A DNA stretch of 64,000 nucleotides from Hamiltosporidium tvaerminnensis (Eukaryota > Microsporidia > Dubosqiidae), in contig CM061248.1 of assembly GCA_022605425.2 (NCBI GenBank), forward strand, positions 62,001 to 126,000. Direction: 5' to 3'. A program made the position numbers and the translations under genes. This document shows, piece by piece, positions 45,286 to 58,545 of the stretch (within the stretch, counting starts at the first letter, position 1; each line of letters starts with the position of its first letter). The notes beneath the pieces are model-generated. The model made no database searches and was not told the DNA's origin. It saw nothing but the letters and a program-made list of their open reading frames with translations.

Positions 45286-47645
45286 GGGAAATTATATTTT
45301 TTAATTGGCATCATTATAATTTTATGTAAATAATAAAAATACTTAAAAACAGGCAATGAAAAAATATTTGAGCAAATTCTATATATTATATAATCGATTA
45401 AGGCCACTAATACCCCCGAAATCATAAATTGGTTCAAAAAATCAAGACATTCATAATAATGATCTACTTTAACATTTGATTTTATAATTTGTTCATTAAT
45501 CTTTAAAGCCTATATTGAGCCGTAGAAGTAACATTAGGGTTCATTTGTGAAACTTTAGATTGATTTGAAAAATCTGCTCTTTTATAGTATATCATACTAA
45601 AAATATTGCTTAATATTTTTTTTACTTTTTCAAGGTGTTATTCTAATTCTAAAATAAATTACTTTAAATCAGTACCTCTCTAATTTATTTTTTTGCGGTT
45701 TAATGATTCATAAACAATAGCCACAATGAATTAATGTTTGCAGCTTTTCTCTTACACTTTATTTATACATTAATAGTTCGAAAAACATTTATGCTTAGAA
45801 CAATATCATAGAATTTGCTTCAGCACCAGTTTAAAAATTCATACTATAAAAAACAAGAAAGTATACCTTAACTTAGTTGAGATATGCCTCAAGATACGTG
45901 AAAAATGTTTTTTTAGAACAAAGAAAAAACTTTGCACTCCTTAAATTTAACGAAAGGTAAAGTGCTACAAAAAAACAAATGATACTCTTAACAGAATAAA
46001 AATAATATAAAGCTTAATTTCTAAAATAAAAGAAATGAAGTAGGACAAAAAGCAAAATCTACGATTAAAATATATCTTTAATTTTTATTTTAAATTGCAC
46101 AGGGGCATTTGAATCTAGATATTAAACACGAAACAAGATATATCTGTGCTAATATATTCTGAATTATTTAGCTTTATTGAAAAATGAGAAATTATGGCTC
46201 TGTTAATGAAGTTTACGAAGATAATTAAGTTTGTTACTGTTTTTTTGAAAATACAATTTGATTCGTTTATACATGCATAACACTAGTATAAGATTGCAAA
46301 ATAAAATTTTTAAAACAGATTACACCGAAATCTAACGCTTTTTGGAGATAATCATAGAACTATATCTTTAGATGATTTATAAATAACTATCTTCAAATGG
46401 TTTCGTAGCAGTGTTTTAAGTAAATTAATGTAAATTTCATATTTTATAATTATTTGTTTTATACAAGAGAGTTAATAACAAAATCCATGAATATTAGCTG
46501 CACTAGTCTTAACAGATAAGAAATGAGACGAAATTCAATTTCTTTGAGAACTAAGAAACACTTTTATAAAAAGAAGATGCTGACTGATACAACCAATCAA
46601 TACTGATATTATACATATACTTAATAAAAAAAGGCATCAAGCAAACATTAATCAAAGCTATTAAACACTAAATTGTAAATAGAATGCCCGAAAATCATGA
46701 AATGACACATAATATAGAAAGTGATGTGATAAAACTTAAAGGTCAGATTAAGGGTGAAACAGAGAGCGAGAACCAAAGAAAACGATAGAAATAGTCTATA
46801 AAGAATAAATTAATCTAGTTAATTAGTCAAATGGTTTTCTGTGTTACCAATGTTTTTGTTAAACGCTTACATCTGTTCTTGTGAGAAGATAAACTTTCTT
46901 TTTCGATTTTTTTGATATAAAGATTTAATGTTTTTTTGTACTGCTTTCCAGAGGATTTTTTGAGAGACTGCCATTTTTAAGAAATATGACTTTATATGAT
47001 GGCTGGTGGCTTACGTGTTTTTTATATATATTTGATCATATTATATCCTAAGTATAAATCGGAATAAGTTTTCCTTCACATCAAGAGTAAAAATTCTATA
47101 ATAATTTCCGTTTTAGAATTGAAAATTATTTTATTTAAATTTTGATTCTATCTTACATCTAAATGTATTAAAAAAACTCGAGGCTAGTTTTTTATATCGC
47201 ACAGAACTTAATATTATATGAACCTAAAATGATAATTTGTTTCTTATAAATGAATCAGGGTATAATTTTTGCTGCCGCTTTTGATATTTCTGCTGTAATT
47301 TAGATTGAAGAAAATCATAGGATAAATAGGGGAGGAAAAGTTGACTGCAGAGATTGCCTTTTTTGCTGAATGGGGAATAATCATTTGATGGTTGTTTACA
47401 GATATAAAACCATTAACTATTGTCTGCCGTGTTGTTAGCGGTGAGTTTCTGTATTTTAGATTTCAATTTTATATAAATTATACAAACATTATCTAAATGT
47501 CGATTTTTAAGCATATATTTCTATCCATTATTTATTTAAAAAATATACTGCATATTATAGGAAACATAAAAAAATTTTACCTGATAATGAAGCGATATTA
47601 TGTTTCCATTTCACTCAACAAAGAAGATTTTAATTTTGTTTTTGT
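45286..47645. other. 2.4-kb intergenic, no gene seen
   Basis: AT-rich. GC-richer patches near 46700-46800 and 47270-47450 (for example TTGACTGCAGAGATTGCC) may be eroded elements; translation gave nothing recognisable. Confidence 0.4.
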
Positions 47646-47995
47646 TGAGAAAGTCTGCTTGTGTATTTCTTTATCCTCAGAGCTACTGTCCTGCACAGGC
47701 CTTGGCCTCCCTCAGTAATGTCGCCCACCGGCCTTTTTACAGCGCAACATTTCACCAGTCTTTTACTCCCAGATGTCAGGCGGGCATTTCGATTTGATCA
47801 ATCTAGCGAGTCTTGGGTCTTCCCACCTTCCTTTTTCCGACTGGTATATGGTTCAAAACTTTGGAAGGTATGCGATGTTCCCCTATTCTTAGCCCGATTC
47901 CTGCTCAACGGATTATGTTCAGACAGACTAAGTCTACTACTGTCATATTCCTTAATTCAATGTAGAGTTTCCTGTTGAGTCGTTTCCTTCACCTG
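47646..47995 (-). mobile_element. 3' tail of a second non-LTR retrotransposon, with stops
   Basis: A conspicuous GC-rich island. On the minus strand one frame reads MTVVDLVCLNIIR, stop, AGIGLRIGEHRIPSKVLNH, IPVGKRKVGRPKTR, stop, IDQIEMPA, stop, HLGVKDW, stop, NVAL, stop, KGRWATLLREAKACAGQ, stop. This is the well-known C-terminal pattern after the reverse transcriptase of many LINEs (RLRWxGHV...RIPKKVL...GKRxRGRPKTRW...DR..WR.L...A). The frame is kept throughout with only stop codons breaking it. No reverse transcriptase is found further upstream (to the right), so only the tail remains. Plus-strand open stretches at 47497-47978 are shadows of it. Confidence 0.7.
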
Positions 47996-48430
47996 CCATT
48001 TCCTTCTTCAAATCCATAAATACGTTGCATTACTTTCCTTTCAAAATTTGCTTGCGTATATTTTATTCAAAAAAATAGTAAACAAAAAAAACTAAAATTA
48101 CCTTACAAATATAAATTAAAAACAATTTAATTTTTTTGTCTGATTTCTTTGAGATCAAACCATTACCTCTATCTTTTCTGATTATATTAACTAAACTTTG
48201 AATTTTAGGATCTATAAAAAGATATATTTGCCGACAGTAAACAAGATTTTAATTAAGTACAAATAATAATCCTTCTAAAATTTTTTCGATATTTTACGAA
48301 ATATTTCCAGAATATTTTTCGCGAAAGGACGCAAATACGCTAAATTTTTTTTAAATATTTAATAAATATTTCAAATTAATATATCAAACACGATTAATGA
48401 AAATTCAAAAGTAAATTTATAATTTACAAA
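47996..48430. other. intergenic, no gene seen
   Basis: AT-rich spacer between the LINE tail and the LRR pseudogene. Confidence 0.4.
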
Positions 48431-48437
48431 AGAGAAT

Positions 48438-50840
48438 TTATCTAGAAAAACAAATATTAGTTTCTTTAAAATAACTTTGTAAGGTGTTATCTAGGACATT
48501 TTGCTTCTCTTTAAATCTAAACATATTAGTTTCACCGATGCAAATTTCTTTTAAAGAAGATGATACTAACCACATTTTAAATGTAAACAAATCTAGATTC
48601 AACCTACAAAGTAGCAAGGATAACTTCTCAAGTTTTTTAAATTTACACAAATAAATTATATCTGTGGAATTTAGAACTACGGATTCAAAAATCACACTCT
48701 TTAAGCAATAAAGAAACGTGCATTTATCACCTAAATTACAAAAACTGCAATCGAGAAATTTTGTTTGGCAAAGAACAAATTTTTCCAGAACTCCAAGCTT
48801 TTTTATTCGATTCAAATCCTTCATATTTAATTTACTTTAGAAAAAATGATTGTTTTTAATTTATAATTGCATAGCATACATAAATTCGATATATTACCCG
48901 GAATTAAACCGGGCCCGAATAAACCCAACTGTTTTACAACAACAAGATTACTTAGAATATTTAGCCTATTTATAAACTCAATGCTTTCAAATCGGATATA
49001 CAATGAATTGATGTCTCTTGGGGCAAAAAATAAAGATTCTGATCTCCTAGGTATATCAATTTAATATGACTCTAAATGTAAATTAGTTAAATTTTTAAGC
49101 TTAAATATTTCTCTTAAACTAAAATAGCTTATTTTAATGTATTTTATAACAAGCTCTTTCAGGGAACAATAATTGTCATTAAAATCAAAATTAAATCCTT
49201 CTTCGTCCATATATTCGGCTCGATATTCGCTTTCTAGTTGTAAAAATCTTATTCCTGGGTTCCGAAAAATAACATTACAAAGTTTATTGCTAATGCCATT
49301 TTGGCATATGCTTAAGCTCTCGAAATTTTTCATACAGTCGATTGCTTCTAGAAGCCAATTTTCATTTTTTGAATCAACAAAACAATGGCTGATTTTTAAA
49401 GTTTTTAATGACTTGAAACGAACTAAAGAATCGCAAAAACTCGTGGATATTTTGAAGCAGCAAAATAGTACTTCAAAATATGTAATGTCTTTAAATGAAT
49501 AGGAATCGGAAAACGCTTTTAGAAAATAGTTTTGTGACACTATAGAATAAAAATCCAGTATAATTTCATGAGCATTTCCGCTTTCAAAAAAATCCGTCCA
49601 CCAAGCAAAACTTATATCAACATGAACAAAATTAATGTACTCTAAAGTTTTGATTATATCCGAATATTATATCCATGAAATGATTGATTCATGGGCATTG
49701 ATGTATCGCTCAGCATCAAACCTTTAAGTTTTTGACTTTTTAAAAATAATCCGAGAATATCCCAAGGTATAAACAGATTTATAAATCGTATATATTCTAA
49801 ATCTTTTCGCACAAACCTACTTAGTTCTTCGAAAAATGCTGAAAAAGATTCGTTCCTGAAATTCGAAATAGTTTTTGATTTAAAAATAGTTATCGTAAAA
49901 ATATAGAATTTGAAGCTCTTATTCTGAATTTTATTTTTACATTAATTATCTAATATCAATGAGTAAATACCAACTGAATTCAGTAGAACTCGGAAAATAT
50001 TTAATAAGTAAGTGTTTTTGAATATATTTTCTAAGAGAAAAAATACATTAATATTATTGATCAAAATATTTTTATAAGGAATATGTTCATCAAAGAGTGA
50101 TACTTCATATTTTTCATAGATATTTTTTAATAAAACTAAATTTTCGTTATAGAAAACAGATTCAATCATAAGTGTGTTTAAAAATCCCAAAATAATAAAT
50201 TTCTTAACATAATAGTCGATTTCCATAAAAGAGCAAGAATCATAAATTTATTCAAAACTTAAACAATCATTTCTTGAAGTATTATTACTGCAGTAAACAA
50301 AATATTGAACATCAATATTTTGAAAAACTTAGCAATGTTTCGATTTTCTACTATATGTAAACACCTCATGATTGTCAACATACATTTAACTTGATGAATA
50401 TTCAAGATTTCTGGAAATTCTACCATATCCCTGGTTATTCGTAGAAAATATAATAATTCGAAGTCACATTCGATTTTGCCATTCTTATATTTATTTTCTG
50501 GTGCATTTGGTGCCAAAAAATTGTCAAACAATTCAAATTTAATATCGTTCCGATTTTCGTACAAAAAAACTTGTTTCTTTTCAGCTCTAATTTCTAAACC
50601 AACATCAAAGAAGATTTTGAAACTATATTTTTCATTAATATCATCATTAAGAAGCAGTCCTTCTTTTTTTTGAGCAAATATTAGAATTTCAGAGTTTTCA
50701 TTTCTTTCAAAACCATAGATATATTTATTAGTACTAGCAAACTCTAAGGATATTAAACTGCAAAAAATTCGCAAGTAAATCGAAATGGCGTCAAAACCAA
50801 AATTTGATTTCTTCTTGAAACTCGATCTCATCTTTAACAT
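48438..50840 (-). pseudogene. leucine-rich-repeat protein pseudogene
   Basis: Four minus-strand pieces (50840-50259, 50226-49942, 49540-49061, 48824-48438) join when the gaps are translated. The first has an N-terminal hydrophobic segment (AISIYLRIFCSLISLEFAST) and polar sequence. Later pieces show irregular leucine-rich repeats of ~24 residues: FKSLKTLKISHCFV, MKNFESLSICQNGIS, LKNLTNLHLES, LNILSNLVVVKQLGLF, FKKLEKLSLLLCRLN. The gaps also encode LRR-like sequence (KDLEYIRFINLFIPWDILG; KTLEYINFVHVDISFAWW). Breaks seen: stop at 50259-50261, frameshift near 50230, in-frame stop at 49942-49944, frameshift near 49670, in-frame stop at 49061-49063, frameshift plus stop near 48835. Microsporidia such as Nosema, Edhazardia and Hamiltosporidium carry families of secreted LRR proteins; this is most likely a dead member. 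Boundaries are approximate. Confidence 0.75.
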
Positions 50841-51954
50841 TACAATTGATTGATTTGGAATATTTTTATATTAAAAATAGATATTTTATAAATACATTTT
50901 ATCAATTAATATATTTAAAAATATAAGTTAATCAAAATTCTTTTTAATTAATCATTTCGATAAATGAAAAACTTCTACAGTTTAAACAAATTCATACTAA
51001 AAGTGTCTATGAAATCCGTTTAGGATGTTGGTATGAATGAGAAATGCCCCGAAAATATGCAAAGCAGAAATAAATCTCATAAGTAATTACGCTTAACAAA
51101 CAAGAAAACAGTTTTGGGCGTAGAATCGTAAATTAAATGTCTTAATTATATCAGCCATCTGTTTTCTATAGATTTTTTTAGAAAATTTTAAATTTTATCG
51201 ATGGAAGAAGAACCATATAAATTGCTTATTGATAAAAAAAAATCTATTATTTTTTTTCTAACGAAATTTTTGTTGGATTTTATAGGTGGAAAATTTGCAA
51301 TGCAAGTAAGAAATTGGAAGTCAAAAATAAAATAATGACTTAAACAAACTAATTTTTTTATTTATTATCAAAAAATTGTTCTGCAATCACCACCATTATT
51401 TTTTATTGTTACTATGTTGTTGCCAGAAATCGAAGATCGGTAAGAATCTTTCCTCCATAAAACATTTCCTATGTCTATTTTTAATTTAAACCATTTTTTT
51501 GATTTTTTGAAAATATTTGAATGTTTCCTACTCTTTAAAAAGCTATTAGTTGCTATTTCTCTTTTTTCCCACCCAAATACTTTGCTTTGGTATAAAAGGC
51601 TTTGACTTAAATTTAAAGAATAATCGATTCATACATTAAAATACTGCTATATGTATTTGGTTAAATGGTTTCTCCGGGTATGAACTGCGTTTTTATAGTT
51701 GTCTACAACAATTTTTTGTTTTCCTTTTTTCAAAAATATCTTGTAAAAATATAAATATTAAGTTAGCAGATGGCTAGAAAAGAAGAAAAAAGACTAAAAA
51801 ATTATGAGTGGTAGAAGACTGAAAAACAGCCTTAAAATATAAATTTTTACTATTTGGCTGTGTTTTAATGGTTTTCTTTACGTTTTTTTGAATAAAAATT
51901 CTATAGAAATAAAAGGAACCGATTGAATTACGACATTAATTAAATACATTATTT
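50841..51954. other. 1.1-kb intergenic, no gene seen
   Basis: AT-rich upstream flank of the LRR pseudogene. Nothing recognised. Confidence 0.45.
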
Positions 51955-52645
51955 TATAATAGTAAATATTTTATTTTTTCATGGCAGTAATGCATTCCTA
52001 GGTATTACATAGATAACTGCTTTCCAATACTCATTTGGTATTTCTTATATGTCTAAATTAGAAAGGTTTCAAGCTGTAAGGCAGTTAAAGCTTATTTAAT
52101 CGGCGAAGAAGTTGACCAAAATGATATTATACGTTGAAATAAATGAGTTGCAAGTCGAAACCCACCCGAAGCTTTCTAGTAAATTGCAGCACCCCGGGTT
52201 ACTCTAAAATTTTCGAACCAAGCAAAATTTCTGTTAAGATATATCTCGGCGAGTTACTTAGTGTCTACATAGACTTTGAAATGTCATACAAACAGGTATA
52301 ACCAACTACAAATCTTTATGAATTTTAAAGGTCTTTTTTTGTATTTCCCGGGTGCTAAGCCTCCTAATTTGAGTTAGCAAAGCTTTGTTCTATGCTTTTA
52401 CGCATCAACTTCCTATAAATTTAACTGTAGTATACAATTTATTGCCTAAAAAACCAAATTTTCTAAAAATTCTCGAAATTTTGTAGACTTTCTTCTTACT
52501 CATACGAACTCAAGTAAAATTACAGGAATTAAAGTGAGGTTCTTCACCTCAACAATTATCCAAATAATTATTTCATACATCAATTTCATTAAATTATCGA
52601 AAAGCCGATGGTTTCTATAGTAGTTATTCCATTTTTACTAAAAAC
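51955..52645 (-). repeat. ~700-bp dispersed repeat, eroded copy F
   Basis: Minus-oriented. Landmarks on the plus strand: TTCATGGCAGTAATGCATTCCTAGG, AATTGCAGCACCCCGG, GTTAAGATATATCTCGGCGAG, GAAATGTCATACAAACAGGTATAACC and TTTCCCGGGTGCTAAGCCTCC. Ends approximate. Confidence 0.7.
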
Positions 52646-55295
52646 TAATAAAAATTTACATTACAGTTAAATTTTCTAAATGTTTATCGAAATATAAGTA
52701 AGAAGGAAATAAAATCTGATTCAATTCTTTTATAAAGAAACATATAATTTAATCTAAAAGTAAATATTCTTCTATTTTTGCTTTTTAAGAGATTTTTGAG
52801 TATGTTAATTTTTGTAAATTATACAGCGAATTTAATTTATATTTTGAATCAATAACACAATAATATATGTTTCAGAAAGCCTTCAATCTATTGTCCTGTA
52901 CAACCAGTTAGATATCTTTTTTTATTAAAAATATAAATAGATCAACGAATACTAAGACATAATTTCTTTTAACAATGAAATTCAATTAATTATAAATCAA
53001 AAATTATTAAATCTTTACTGATATTTATAATTTTTTTACAAATTTGTTTGCATTTTTTCTGTCATTCTTAAGTATTTATAAGAATAGCAATAAAAATTTA
53101 ATTTTTATATAAATATATTTCCATTTTTAGATTCAATTATTAGAAATATAACAATATATACCGCAAATCTAAATTTAATACTGACTAAATATATTACAAA
53201 AACAATTGATCAAATTGAATTATCAGATGCAATAGAATATTCTTTTTCGTGTATTCTAATATTTTTGGTAAAATACAATAGAAATGAATTTATCTAACTT
53301 TAATTTTAATCAATAAACCATATATTTTAACAAAATTATTATATTTACACTTTTGAAAAAATACATGTAAATTTATTGTTTAAATATAAATTTTAACTGC
53401 TCTTTAATTGAATAAAAGTTAAGTCATTTAGCCACATTAGACATAAATCTTTCCAAAGCTTTAAAATTATTTTAGAATTATTCTAGATAGTTAACTTGAT
53501 TCGAAAAACATATTTTACGATAATTAACAAGACGAAACCTAGTTTCGTTTTGGTTATAGATTTACTTCATATAAATATAATAGAATAAAACTCTTACAAA
53601 ACGAATGTAATGCCATTATAGTTTGAAAATAGTAGAAATTGAGTATGAAGAAATAAAATCTGACTGTGAAATACTTAATAAGAATTTATAGTAAATATTT
53701 TTAGTTTATATACTAAACTAAATAAGATTGGTTTGATTAAATTACTAAAAGATTCGATTCAAATTGTTAAAACGAAAAAAATGAGAAACTAAGAATTCTT
53801 GAATATTGACATGAATGTATTTATGAGGGCGTTACAAGGATATTTCTCATTCAATGACCTAAGACTACACTAATACAATATACCATTGAATATGATTTAT
53901 GAGGTCTAAATACCAAATTATAATACAAGCGTATTTATTGTCGAAAAGTTTAAAAAGACAACCAAATCAATTTATTTTGATTAAAAAGAGAGCACTGATT
54001 TCAGGATCAAATGTTTATCAGAGTGGCAATAATCCATCACTGCATGTCATACAAGTAACAGAAAGACTTTAAAAACCTATAACTCATTTAAAATTTGTAG
54101 GAACGAGATAGAAAAATTAAGACAATAAAGAAACAAAGTACAGAATCACTGATTTTGAAAGATAGTCTTGAAGATCAATATTTCTAAATAAATTAAAAAT
54201 TGAGACTGATATGAGAAATGTTTATTGAAGTTTCCTGAGCTAAAATTATTCCTCAAATAGAAAACAAATAACTCTTGTTCGTATAAAGATATATTTAGTT
54301 TTTAGAAATATTATCGAAAATAAATTTATTACGAAATTAAGAGTTGTACCACTTGTTCAATCATTCGACAATCACTAATTCCTTCCCATCTTTTTTTTGT
54401 GAGTTTTCTTTTTATTTTTCTTTTGTTCCTGATTATCCGATTTTATCACTAGTTTATCATTACCAATGGCTTATCCTCCTTATAAATGCCTTCTATGTTA
54501 TCTTGTTTGTTTTTAATTTTTTGAATACACAAGGTGATTTCATCAGATATATTTCTAACATAATTCTCATGCAAATTATTTTCCATGGTTCTTTCGAAGC
54601 TACCAGATACTTTTTTATTTTTTTTATTATTTGTTTTTCATCTATTGTGGATGAAAATTTCAAGTATAGTGGTTTTTCAATTCGAATTCCTTAAAATTTT
54701 TATGAAGCATTCAATACATTTTCTTTATTATGTTTATAGGTCTTGCTCAACTGACTTCGTAATGTTCTTAGAGATGTTTTCATATTTGGATATTCTCCCA
54801 AAACAGTATAAGACTCTTTACACTTTTCATTGTTTGTTTATATTTTGCCAAATAAATACTTTTCCTTCTTTTGATCCCTTTGTTTTAAAAATTATACTTT
54901 GATGATCAAAAGTATAAGTCTGAATATCAAAATAAAAAGAATACGAAGAGAATTATTATGAACAGCTCCTGTGGTTTTTTTATTCAATATTAATTCGATA
55001 TTAAATAAAGAATTAAAATAATTTATCTTTAATACAATTTTTAATTTAGAAAATTTTGAAATAAAACAATGATTTTAAATTTCTTCTGAGATAAAAAACC
55101 AATAATAGTCTATCTTGTTCTATGGTTTATAATAACTTTCAAAAACCGAAATATGTTATTACAAAATAATTTATCGAGTGAATAAAAAGATTTAAACAAG
55201 TGCTAATTCAAAGTTCTGTACATACCAAGCTTTTAAAATATTTAATATAATTTACTGTAATTTTTATGAACTTTATTTAAAAGTATCACATCTTT
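52646..55295. other. 2.6-kb intergenic, no supported gene
   Basis: AT-rich. Two overlapping plus-strand hydrophobic open stretches (54344-54694, 54585-54902) begin with TTG codons and have no family match; they could be remnants of a membrane protein or chance. A GC-richer patch near 53820-54060 is unidentified. Confidence 0.4.
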
Positions 55296-55997
55296 TTTAA
55301 AACCGTGGCAAGTGTTATATTTGTTTTCATGACATTAACGCAGTTCTAGGTTTAACATAAATGACTGCTACCCCAAAACTCCATAAGTAACCCCTGCGAT
55401 ACCTACGTCCCAAAGCCTTTCATTTACCAGGTGTGTAGAACCTAATTACTAGGCGAGGCAGTTGCCCGGAGTTCGTTAATGTCCGTTGCATGGAGTGTGA
55501 TCAAAGGCCGAAGCCCCCCTGGGCTCCCCCAAGACTATGCAGCATTCCCACTTACTCTACACTTTCTGAACCCAATAAACTTCTAGCTAAGATATATTTC
55601 AGAGATTTACATGAGGTCAGCCTAGATAGTGGAATGTCATACCAACAGGTATAATCTGCTACTTAGCTTTCCTGGTTTTTAATGGTTTTCTTTTTTATAT
55701 ATCCTAGGCGCTAATTCTTCTAACCAGAATAAGCAAGGCAAGATTTCCATGCTTTAACATGGCAATTACCTAACACTTTTAGCTGCAGTCTCCGATCAAA
55801 TTATATAAAAAACTACAAATAAATTTGTAGAAAAAGTTTCGCCCTTTCGTAGACCTCTCCTCCTCATAACAACTCCCATAGAACAGCCGAAAATGCAGCG
55901 TGGTTTTATTCCCACATAAACCCAAACAATGATCTTACACCAGTTTCACACACTCATTGCCAAGCAGAAAGTTTTTTATGTGGTTATCCTCCCTCCA
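55296..55997 (-). repeat. ~700-bp dispersed repeat, copy D
   Basis: Minus-oriented, full length and with the cleanest internal blocks: CCTGCGATACCTACGTCCCAAAGCC, GAGGCAGTTGCCCGGAGTTCGTTAATGTCCGTTGCATGGAG, TATGCAGCATTCCCACTTACTC and ATACCAACAGGTATAATCTGC, ending GTGGTTATCCTCCCTCC. It is the best reference for the family. Confidence 0.88.
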
Positions 55998-57889
55998 CCT
56001 ATTTTTATGAATATCTTTAATATAAAATAAATATACAAATATAATTTGAATCTGATTTGAAAATCAAAATTGTTTTAACCTTCTATTTTGAATAAAATTA
56101 CTCGTTCAAATCTCGAATTAAAAAAAATCTGATTAAATTAATGAGTAATAATTTAATCTTTATCAAAACAGAAAACTTGTAAATTAAAGTAAATTTATAT
56201 TTCTATTTTGCTTGACTGACTTTTTTAGAGTTAAATTTCTATAAAAATTACTAATTCACATTCAAATTTTGTGTAAGAAACAAATTATATATAAATTTTA
56301 TAAAAAGAAATCCTTGTGCACCATAAAGCTGATATTTTAATTATAAATAAAACAATTTATACATTTTTATGTCGTAATTTTCACTTACTTGGATTGAATA
56401 CTTTTCCATATAGATTTCACCAAGTTCTTTACATTGACTTAATTTTTATTGTACGGACCTAAACTCGTTTTGAATCTTATTAACATGACTTATGATTAAG
56501 TATATTTTATATTTTTGTTAGTTTAAATTTTATATATATAGATGATTTTTCTTAATGTAATATATGTTTCTCAAGTATTCCAGAATTTTTAGATTCAATT
56601 TTTATCTTTTTAGTCTTGAAAAACGATCTAAGTTGAGTATTATTAATCGCGGAATACTTTGTTGTTTGTGATAGCAAGATTTTTTAGAATATTTTATGAT
56701 ATTTCTTTATTATAACATCACGGGTTTCAACAAAGAGATCACATAGTAGTAAATTGAGACATAAAATATTTATTTTCTTAAACATTCTTTCGCTTCTTTT
56801 TTTGTTTAAATTATTTGAAGTAGAGCTTTTAAAGCGATTAAATCCTAAATGTACTTTTTATGTAATTACTATTAAAATATAAATATCTGCACTATCACTA
56901 AAGTTTTATAATATTATTTTCATGTCAATTTTAAATATTTACTTGCTTATTTCATTCTTTTTTTACTTCTCGGTGTGAAAAATGACCAAATATAATTTTC
57001 TATTCGTTTCTTTTAATCTGTTGTAACTCGAAATTATAGGGGAAATAGCTATAGATCCAGTATGGTTTATATCCTGGTAAAATGGAAAAAAATGATTTTC
57101 TTACAATTTAATAGACTTATTTCCGGTAAATATTTTTAGGTTGTTATCCTCCCTATACTTCCTCTAATATAATAATTCATTTTAAGTCATTAATACATAA
57201 ATATATAGTCTTTAAATTTAAAGTTTAAATTAAACATTTATTTGCAAAACTTGGATGCGATCAATGAGATTTTTCATTATAAATGCTGGTATGTTTATGG
57301 AAAGTATTTTATTTATATATTTCTACAGTATAAATCGATTTTCTGACATACCAATTTTATTCATTTTTTTGTAGAAACACATTAAAATTTACAATACAGC
57401 AAAAAAACGGATTGATCGTTCAGCTTTATGTTCTCTTTTATAACGATTTACAAGGGCTACTAATACTGTAATGCACATATTCCTTGTCAATATATAACAA
57501 TAAACAATATCTTTCTAATTCATTTCTTTATACATGTCGATCGTTCTTGCTTCTTGCGAACTTTCATTTTGGATTAAGTTATATTCTAAATTTGATGTCA
57601 TTAAGTCTTATAGCCATTCATTCACAGTGTTATAATCCCTCTTTATATTCCAGATAGCTATTTCCCTAAATATTTTTGTTTCTTTATTCTTGCCAGAGAA
57701 TTCAAAGTCAAAAAACATACATATCTTAAAATTTTAAGAATGCATTTGGTAAAGATATCCACATAAATGTCAATAATAATCAAACTAAACTAGGCAATTC
57801 TTTCTTTTAAATTATAAACCCAAGCATTTGCCATTACTCTAAACCAATCGTAAAGATTTATTACAAAAAAATTTAAAAATATTATTTTC
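55998..57889. other. 1.9-kb intergenic, no gene seen
   Basis: AT-rich. At 57138-57160 GGTTGTTATCCTCCCTA resembles the terminus of the dispersed repeat but stands alone. Confidence 0.4.
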
Positions 57890-58545
57890 GAAGCAAAAAT
57901 AGTTACAAGTGTTACATTGTTTTCCTGACATTAACGGAGTTCTAGATAGTACATAGCTATCTGCTCTCATCATTCATTTGTTATCCTTAAATGTCTGCAT
58001 TATAAATATTTTTATCTAAAAGGCATATTAGCCTATTTAATGGGGAAGTGGTTGCCATAATTTTATTGTTCAAAGCCTGAAGTGTGATAGATATTCGATA
58101 GTTACCCAAAGTTTTCCATTGACTAGCAGCGCTAATACCCACCATACACCTTTAGAACAAAATAAACTTTAAGTTAAGATATATCTTGAAGACTTAAACG
58201 GATTCATAGGCAGCAATTTATATCAACCGTATAATTCGAATCATTCCCCGGATTTTTTAAAAGTTTGTTTTTGGAATTTCCGAAGGCTTAAGTATTTTAG
58301 TTCAAGGAAAAAGGCTAGGTTTTCATGTTTTTACAATATAATTTCCGTAAATTTCAACTGTGATTTTAAATCTTTTTTATATAATATCTTCATAAATATA
58401 TCTAAATTATGGGTTTGATTTTCTGATGAGCTATTGAAAATATAGTTGTATTTACTTTAACAGTAACAATTTTATACTATATAATATGCAGTTTATTGCG
58501 TTATCTAAAATAAATTTATTAATATGGTGTTTTCTTCTAACTTAC
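57890..58545 (-). repeat. ~700-bp dispersed repeat, eroded copy G
   Basis: Minus-oriented, strongly diverged: AAGTGTTACATTGTTTTCCTGACATTAACGGAGTTCTAG at the start, then AGTTAAGATATATCTTGAAGAC and AATTTCCGAAGGCTTAAGT. Right boundary uncertain. Confidence 0.65.

Noticed and set aside
45153-45437. 94-codon minus-strand open stretch
   Set aside because: Starts with TTG and overlaps the end of repeat copy E; no domain.
47497-47978. Three overlapping plus-strand ORFs in a GC-rich island
   Set aside because: They are shadows of the minus-strand LINE tail, which matches a known protein pattern.
54344-54902. Overlapping hydrophobic plus-strand ORFs
   Set aside because: Both open with TTG, composition is what T-rich DNA gives by chance, and no family or CCC signal is seen.
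57138-57165. GGTTGTTATCCTCCCTA, resembling a dispersed-repeat terminus
   Set aside because: Only ~17 bases match and no adjoining repeat body is seen.
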